Assembly: GCA_028565635.1 (NCBI GenBank)
Contig: JAOXYB010086164.1
Coordinates: forward strand, 1-22,639
DNA: 22,639 bases
Direction of reading: 5' to 3'
DNA from: Phoronis ovalis
Taxonomy: Eukaryota > Phoronida > Phoronidae
Part shown: positions 18,801 through 22,639 of the stretch, in pieces
Numbering within the stretch: the stretch's first letter is position 1
How the letters are laid out: each line of letters opens with the position of its first letter
Notes under the pieces: model-generated
Seen by the model: only the letters and a program-made list of their open reading frames with translations
Told to the model about the DNA's origin: nothing
The model's database searches: none
Position numbers and translations under genes: made by a program

Positions 18801-21800
18801 TCTTGCTCTTTCCATACAAAGTCGGCAGGTGGTTGATGAAGAATAGGATCATTGCTACCAGACCAAACAGTAATGGTGGAATTGGCCTTGAGTTGCGTTC
18901 GTGGTGGAAAACGATAAACAGCTACCGGGTGACCACCAACATTTTGTTGCAACATAAAGCCACCAAAGTCCGCATCCTAATAAACAAATTCCAATGCTGT
19001 TTTATTACAGAAATGCTCACATTAAGTGTTTACATAGAAAACAAAAGTTTAATTAGTTTTTCTATGATATTCAGACATAAAAATAATAATTATGAAAACA
19101 TTAAAGCCTTATTATGAGGTTTTGTGTTTAAAATAACTATTCAAGAATATAAACAGGATATAAAGGGATTTTTTATACTTTTTTCACTAATGATGAATGG
19201 TGAAAACAGTTGAAATTAGCCCGGTGAACCATGCATGGGTAATTTACATATTCAAATTATTGGCACTTTAAGCATAAAACACAATATGATTTGTTCATAG
19301 CATTTGTCATGAATGGCTCATTGGACTTGTAGAACTATAGCTACTTTATTGGTGAATGTGAAAGAGATGTGGGAATTAATTGCTAATGAAAAGAGAATTT
19401 ACCAGTTTTTCATCAATAAATAGTGATCTGCAAGCTAGTTATAAACCCCACCTTAGTATATTTGAAAGATTATTGTTTTCAAAGTAAGGACATTACCTTT
19501 GAATCTGATGTGTTTACTATTCTAACATAGCGGCCATCTTGATTCACTTCAAGAATTCTAATATCACCAGTAGCACTTGCTGTAGAGTTGGCATAATCAT
19601 GTGACACTGAGCTAGAAGGACGTTCTAGTCCAGCATCTGCAGAGTATGGGCGCTGATATGTTGTGCGCTGCAAATCTTTAAACATCTCATCAAAGTAATC
19701 TTTACCTTGTCCTAGAGATGCAGAAACCAGGTGCGACTTGCTTCTATTTGATAAGCCTATAACAACAACAACAGATAAAATTGAGAATAGCGAAGAGCCA
19801 TCGTATGTCACTAGTGCAGGATTAAGAAATGCTTTGTACATAATTGTTGCTTTCAGTTTCTAACTATAGTGTTTGCTTCTACATAATGTTATTTCTGATT
19901 TAATTTATAACTACCATGTACTATATATATGGTAAAAACTGCATCAAAAAAAGTAACCAGCAAACCTATAATACTCATGTGAACAAGCAACCTGATGAAA
20001 CACTGGTGGTCATTAATCAGCCATTTTAATCAAAGATATGACTTTAGTGTCTTTTAAGTATATATATATATATAATGTTCATAAAAACTATGATCTTACC
20101 AGGCACTGATTTGGTCCTCACAGGACAGAGTGGGGTACTTGTTGATTGATGATAAATTGGTCCTGCAGGAGTTGGTGATATTCTCAGAGGTCCTACAGGG
20201 GAATACCGTGGGAGTGTAGGTTGGAACACTGGTGAGCTTTGGCTGTACATCAGGGGAACATCTGGAAGTTCTGTTGGTATAACAACCTTCTCTGGGGCTC
20301 GCACCACTGACGAAATAGGCTGAGGAAGAGATGGTGATCGAAATGGCAATGGAGAACAAGGGATAAAAGCAGATTGTTGCATGGACATTGGAACACCTGG
20401 AGTTGTTAAGATAGGACGTGAAGATGGTGATGTCAATAATGGCAATCTTAGTCTAAAATGAGAAATAAATGTAACGTTATAAAAAAATATAATTAATATT
20501 CAAATATACTGTGAAACAAAATAAGTTTACAACCAAATGGTTTGACATATGTATATTATAACATTTTCATGAAATAGTGTTCCTGACTTCTAGTGCAGAC
20601 AAGATTATAAATGTTTTGATCTGGGAGGATCACTAATTAATAGCAATGACTGACAGAGGTACTCTGCTGGAATAGTTCTATTTTTCAGGTTCAGATATAA
20701 TAGAGGATGTTCATGCAGTTTTCATAGCTCAGGTATTGAGGACGTTGTGTAAACTTGATTTGAAGTATAGAAGATATGTGCATGGCTTTGTTTTGCATGG
20801 TATAGAGGAAGTCTATGAATGACACTGCATATGAAAAATATCTGAAAAGCAGCTAACTTTACAACCTTTCTGTTAAATTTGTTTGTTATAGAGGATGTTA
20901 TAGGATTTCTGGCTTCTTGGCTTAGAGGATGCGAAGAGAATGACATATTGTCCCAAATAAACAGGAAAATTTTGGTATAGAGGATGTAATTTCTGGGTTG
21001 GTATATATAAGTGAGTATAATGTCCAAAAAAAACAACAAGTGATATGTCAGTTGGTTTGAGATCCCAGCCGAGCCTATCAGTATATATGAAAAGGAAAAA
21101 ATTAATCTCCCAGAGTTTTGATCTTTTCAAATAATTTATTATAAGAGGTCAATCAGGCTTTGAATATAAGGCTTGTCAAGTGGGAGATTTATTCTTATAA
21201 ATCAAACAAATATTCCAATTTTTACACTAGTTTGTTTGTTGACTAGGCGGTAAAATAACACGTTCCACAGCTAATAGTGGTTTCAGGAGGGTTTCACTGG
21301 GTTTGCTGAAACCCTCTCAACAAATAACATAAAAATTGAAAATTTCCTAAAAATCAAAGTCTCAACTTAAAATTCCGGGATCAACTTAATTCTGGTTACC
21401 TCTTTTCTTCCTCCTCCAGCATAACTCTAAGCGATTCTATTTCTGCTTTTAATGGAATATGAGCATCACGAGCATTATTCAACTCCCTCATCTTGACAAA
21501 GAGTATATCTTGCAAGTCACGTAATTTTTTCTCCAAATTGTGAGAATGCTTTGCAGAATGTGTGCGTTCCATTTCTAAATTTTCTTCTAATGATTTCTTT
21601 ATATGTTCTATATGAGCAATCTAAATATTAAAAGTCTTACGATTAATAAAAACATTACATAAAAATAAAAATTTGAATTGCCATGGCAATGAGAACAATC
21701 AATCTGAGATTTGACTTGGAAGTTAAAAACAATATTTCTCACGTGACACATTTAGATAAAAATAGTTTAATAAATTATTATCCATATGTTTAATTTACAA

Positions 21801-22218
21801 TTCTCTGAAAATGCAGATATTATTCTCAACTCTTGGTTGCCAAGTATGTTGAGACATGGCAGGGGGAATAACCTGCCAAAACCTGATTTTGAAATATTTA
21901 TTCACAAAAATTGTATATTAATTAGTTATTAGTTATTACTGCATTTTCCATGGCTAGGTTTATGGAGTGCAATTTGTTTCTTTCAAAATTATGCTGTACA
22001 AACTGTCATTTTCCAAATTTATTATTGTTTTCAACACTATAACAGCATTAAATATATCTATATAGACGTTTTAAACTTTTAACATATCTTACCTGTCCTT
22101 GCAAACTTCTGATCTTCCCATTACACTCCTCAACAAGGCCGGTCAATCTTGCATTCTCTGCTGATAAATTTTCCAATGATTTAGAATCTTCACTCATTTG
22201 AACTCGGAGACTAGTCAA
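15714..22218 (-). CDS. Intermediate-filament-type protein with lamin tail domain (LMNTD1/lamin-like), 5' truncated
   Basis: Joining, in coding order, 22218-22093, 21620-21400, 20452-20100, 19756-19497, 18976-18746, 18305-18200, 17927-17652, 17309-17200 and 15869-15714 gives 1839 bases: 612 codons plus TAG. All introns are GT-AG on the minus strand. Domains in fragment residues are the coil 2B end of an IF rod (1-116), a Pro/Ser-rich linker (117-296), an LTD (about 297-402) and a Pro-rich tail (403-612). The 126- and 221-base rod exons match conserved exon lengths of lamin and vimentin-type genes. The protein ends PPLFSAW, so it has no CaaX box, and no KKRK-like signal follows the rod. A classical farnesylated lamin is therefore unlikely. 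The LTD text (LQQNVGGHPV, ECTTILCKPNGQAIAW) resembles LMNTD1 as I remember it. The rest of the rod lies right of the window. Function is unknown beyond a likely filament or scaffold role. Confidence 0.88.
15870..16451 (-). other. Intron or 3' flank between the two terminal exons
   Basis: This is AT-rich sequence. An open frame at 16208-16396 has no coding character. If the proximal terminal exon is used, part of this is its 3' UTR. Confidence 0.7.
16451..16456 (-). terminator. AATAAA overlapping the alternative stop codon
   Basis: On the minus strand the sequence reads GCCCAATAAAGC. The hexamer shares its TAA with the stop codon of the alternative terminal exon. Confidence 0.45.
16452..16562 (-). 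CDS. LTD gene: probable alternative terminal exon
   Basis: A 36-codon open block follows an acceptor, gtgtaatttccag, and starts in phase 0, exactly compatible with the exon 17200-17309. It encodes MGSIRYGPPTPFLSPLQQEY, SNANSTKGTNLVRFAQ and TAA. The stop overlaps an AATAAA hexamer (minus strand 16456-16451), a ready-made poly(A) signal. No phase-0 donor precedes the stop, so it would act as an alternative last exon (597 residues in the fragment). It could also be an independent chance block. Confidence 0.6.
   Translation of the reverse strand: MGSIRYGPPTPFLSPLQQEYSNANSTKGTNLVRFAQ
16563..17199 (-). other. Intron of LTD gene
   Basis: This is 637 bases of AT-rich sequence between the last constant exon and the proximal terminal exon. 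Nothing else was seen. Confidence 0.75.
17200..17309 (-). CDS. LTD gene: last constant exon
   Basis: It encodes GQPYCGAAAQRMGSAPLRKC, then STSAGNIRGSGALANKA. The acceptor is attttattttcag and the donor GCA|GTAAGC. It starts in phase 1 and ends in phase 0. The low-complexity Ala/Gly/Ser stretch with basic residues belongs to the tail beyond the LTD. Confidence 0.87.
17432..17448. repeat. Short near-perfect palindrome in intron
   Basis: CATCACCA, one C, then TGGTGATG (8-base arms). It sits inside an outer CACCAT/ATGGTG pair at 17429-17459. It lies in a 342-base intron (17310-17651) that holds nothing else I recognise. Confidence 0.8.
17652..17927 (-). CDS. LTD gene: tail exon, Pro/Gln/His-rich
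   Basis: It encodes QFIDDSPEYQPETRLNESSM, ELQTPKPDPVLLRREKTVPP and later SHVRQSRSQSQRPDPVP. The acceptor is ccaacttgcag and the donor CAG|GTAACT. One shared codon lies at each end (starts in phase 1, ends in phase 1). It appears unstructured, and the RSQSQRP stretch is a possible phosphorylation site. Confidence 0.9.
18200..18305 (-). CDS. LTD gene: end of lamin tail domain and start of tail
   Basis: It encodes AIAWTTAAHRFTKNAYEESA, then TASPTQCQSPELEFE. AIAW is the last beta strand of the LTD, joined to CKPNGQ of the previous exon. The acceptor is cataataatag and the donor GAAG|GTAAGA. A second GTAAGATT lies 11 bases downstream. Confidence 0.9.
18306..18745 (-). other. Intron within LTD
   Basis: This is 440 bases. 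Nothing was seen except AT-rich sequence. Confidence 0.75.
18746..18976 (-). CDS. LTD gene: core of lamin tail domain
   Basis: The exon is 231 bases, phase 0 at both ends. It encodes DADFGGFMLQQNVGGHPVAV, YRFPPRTQLKANSTITVWSG and HQPPADFVWKEQEKWGTGPE followed by CTTILCKPNGQ. The LTD hallmarks are GGF.L.Q.V, Y.FPP...L.....I.VW, PP.D.VW..Q..WG.G and T.L....G. This is an s-type Ig fold that binds protein partners in lamins. The acceptor is gtttattag and the donor CAG|GTAAGA. Confidence 0.95.
18977..19496 (-). other. Intron within LTD
   Basis: This is 520 bases of AT-rich sequence. The open frame on the other strand at 18803-19117 is a shadow of the exon and intron. Confidence 0.75.
19497..19756 (-). 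CDS. LTD gene: linker and first strands of lamin tail domain
   Basis: It encodes GLSNRSKSHLVSASLGQGKD, YFDEMFKDLQRTTYQRPYSA, a Ser-rich stretch, then GDIRILEVNQDGRYVRIVNT and SDSK. G.I.I.EV...G..V.I.N.S is the start of the LTD. The acceptor is gttgttatag and the donor AAG|GTAATG. It starts in phase 1 and ends in phase 0. Confidence 0.93.
20059..20074. repeat. (TA)8 microsatellite
   Basis: Eight TA units lie in the intron just past the donor of exon 20100-20452. Nothing else was seen in this 343-base intron (19757-20099). Confidence 0.9.
20100..20452 (-). CDS. LTD gene: Pro/Ser-rich linker exon after the rod
   Basis: This 353-base exon begins one base into a shared codon (R) and reads LRLPLLTSPSSRPILTTPGV, then MQQSAFIPCSPLPFRSPSLP, and continues Pro- and Ser-rich with many S-P and T-P pairs, which are possible proline-directed kinase sites as around lamin rods. 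No basic cluster of the lamin nuclear-signal type is present. The acceptor is ttctcattttag and the donor CTG|GTAAGA or CCTG|GTAAGA by frame. Confidence 0.9.
20698..21060. repeat. Decayed tandem repeat built on TATAGAGGATGT
   Basis: TATAGAGGATGT or near copies start at about 20699, 20801, 20887, 20921 and 20976, roughly 86-103 bases apart for the main ones. Following text is partly shared: TTTCTGG.TT..TGG-like words at about 20906 and 20990, GAATGACA at about 20817 and 20938, and T-GTCC(C)AAA..AACA at about 20949 and 21020. This suggests an old minisatellite with a unit of about 88 bases. Confidence 0.5.
21287..21316. repeat. Perfect 10-base inverted repeat
   Basis: GAGGGTTTCA (21287-21296) and TGAAACCCTC (21307-21316) flank a 10-base spacer. 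It lies about 84 bases downstream, in the sense of the gene, of the rod exon donor. It may be a hairpin in the intron or the end of a small inverted-repeat element. Confidence 0.85.
21400..21620 (-). CDS. LTD gene: rod end exon (221 bases)
   Basis: It encodes IAHIEHIKKSLEENLEMERT, HSAKHSHNLEKKLRDLQDIL, FVKMRELNNARDAHIPLKAE and IESLRVMLEEEEK, then half of R. This is a heptad coiled coil ending in the IF rod terminus (compare L...K..L..EI..YR.LLEGEE.R). The length of 221 bases, phase 0 to phase 2, equals the corresponding exon of vimentin-type and lamin genes. The acceptor is ttttaatatttag and the donor AG|GTAACC. Confidence 0.92.
21621..22092 (-). other. Intron between two rod exons
   Basis: This is 472 bases of AT-rich sequence. 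Nothing else was seen. Confidence 0.8.
22093..22218 (-). CDS. LTD gene: coil 2 exon (126 bases)
   Basis: It encodes LTSLRVQMSEDSKSLENLSA, then ENARLTGLVEECNGKIRSLQ and GQ, a heptad coiled coil. The exon is exactly 126 bases, phase 0 at both ends, the size of the exon that precedes the 221-base exon in IF genes. The acceptor is cattttattttag and the donor CAG|GTAAGA. Confidence 0.9.
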
Positions 22219-22639
22219 CTAAAATAAAATGAAATACAAAAACTTGTTTAACAAATAATCTTGTATTGAATATAATTTGAACCAACACTTTTTTAATTTT
22301 GTTATTTGTCACACACTATCACCAGGTGGCAACAGCAGCTGGTATGCAGTCAAAATTCTGAAGGAATGCTGATTTCTGCCCAACTGTATATTTTAAAATA
22401 AAATTCTGCTAATACCATAATGTACTTTGTCTTCAACTATTTTTGTAATCCGTTCAGTTTTTTAATTATTTCTGTTATAATGTATCTTTAATTTTGAAGT
22501 AAAATAGAAATAAAATTTTTTGAGCATGTAAAATTGACATTTTATCTGAGTAGTGGTCACTTATTCTGCAAGGGGTTAGTAAAGATGGTGGCTGAGATAT
22601 TGGAAGTAGACATTTTTCCTGACGGTTCTTTCTGTCAAT
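22219..22639 (-). other. Intron reaching the right edge
   Basis: This should be the intron before the 126-base rod exon. I found no coiled-coil exon in it, so the rest of the rod lies beyond the window. Confidence 0.7.

Larger units (their letters stand above)
20453..21399 (-). other. Intron after the rod exon, with irregular repeats
   Basis: This 947-base intron carries several degenerate copies of TATAGAGGATGT (20690-21060) and a hairpin at 21287-21316, both listed separately. Open frames here are not genes. Confidence 0.8.

Noticed and set aside
18803-19117. 104-codon plus-strand frame across the LTD core exon
   Set aside because: It is the antisense shadow of a clear LTD exon and intron.
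20096-20359. Minus-strand frame overlapping the Pro/Ser-rich linker exon
   Set aside because: It is a shifted frame of the real exon 20100-20452, which fits the flanking phases.
22560-22639. Possible next rod exon at the right edge
   Set aside because: The minus strand shows a ccttgcag acceptor-like site, but all frames after it are interrupted early and show no coiled coil.

Overview
The window is animal nuclear DNA. It is AT-rich, its genes are split into many short exons with standard GT...AG introns of about 150-1200 bases, and both gene products are bilaterian. I read it as an invertebrate bilaterian. A protostome, possibly a chelicerate such as a horseshoe crab, would fit, but that placement is a weak guess.

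Left half, plus strand, 1-12952: the 3' part of a Dscam-family cell-adhesion gene. Twenty-two exons join without a frame break into 1191 codons plus a stop. In order they encode the end of fibronectin type III (FN) domain 1, FN2, FN3, FN4, immunoglobulin (Ig) domain 10, FN5, FN6, a membrane stretch, one transmembrane helix and a cytoplasmic tail of about 545 residues. The order FN1-4, Ig10, FN5-6, TM is the Dscam signature. The tail carries an FPPPPP motif (Ena/VASP type), a possible WAVE-complex motif, a very arginine-rich exon, an acidic dileucine, a YxxV motif and a C-terminal TVV PDZ ligand. Most tail exons have phase 1 ends, so several could be cassettes. One is a 75-base exon. Another is followed by a GC-AG intron.

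Middle, 12953-15713: about 2.8 kb of AT-rich sequence between two stop codons that face each other. It holds the 3' UTRs of both genes, which may overlap. I see no gene in it.

Right half, minus strand, 15714-22218 (5' end beyond the right edge): an intermediate-filament-type gene with a lamin tail domain (LTD). Its first two visible exons are 126 and 221 bases long, the lengths of the rod exons of vertebrate lamin and vimentin-type genes. The 221-base exon ends at the rod terminus, LEEEEKR. A Pro/Ser-rich linker, an LTD and a Pro-rich tail follow. There is no CaaX box and no obvious basic nuclear signal. The LTD resembles LMNTD1 more than a classical lamin. Two phase-compatible terminal exons suggest alternative C-termini.

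A decayed Penelope-like element fragment probably lies in one Dscam intron, and irregular repeats lie in an intron of the LTD gene. The two genes are convergent neighbours and nothing suggests a shared pathway. No prokaryotic features, CRISPR arrays, tRNA or rRNA genes were seen.
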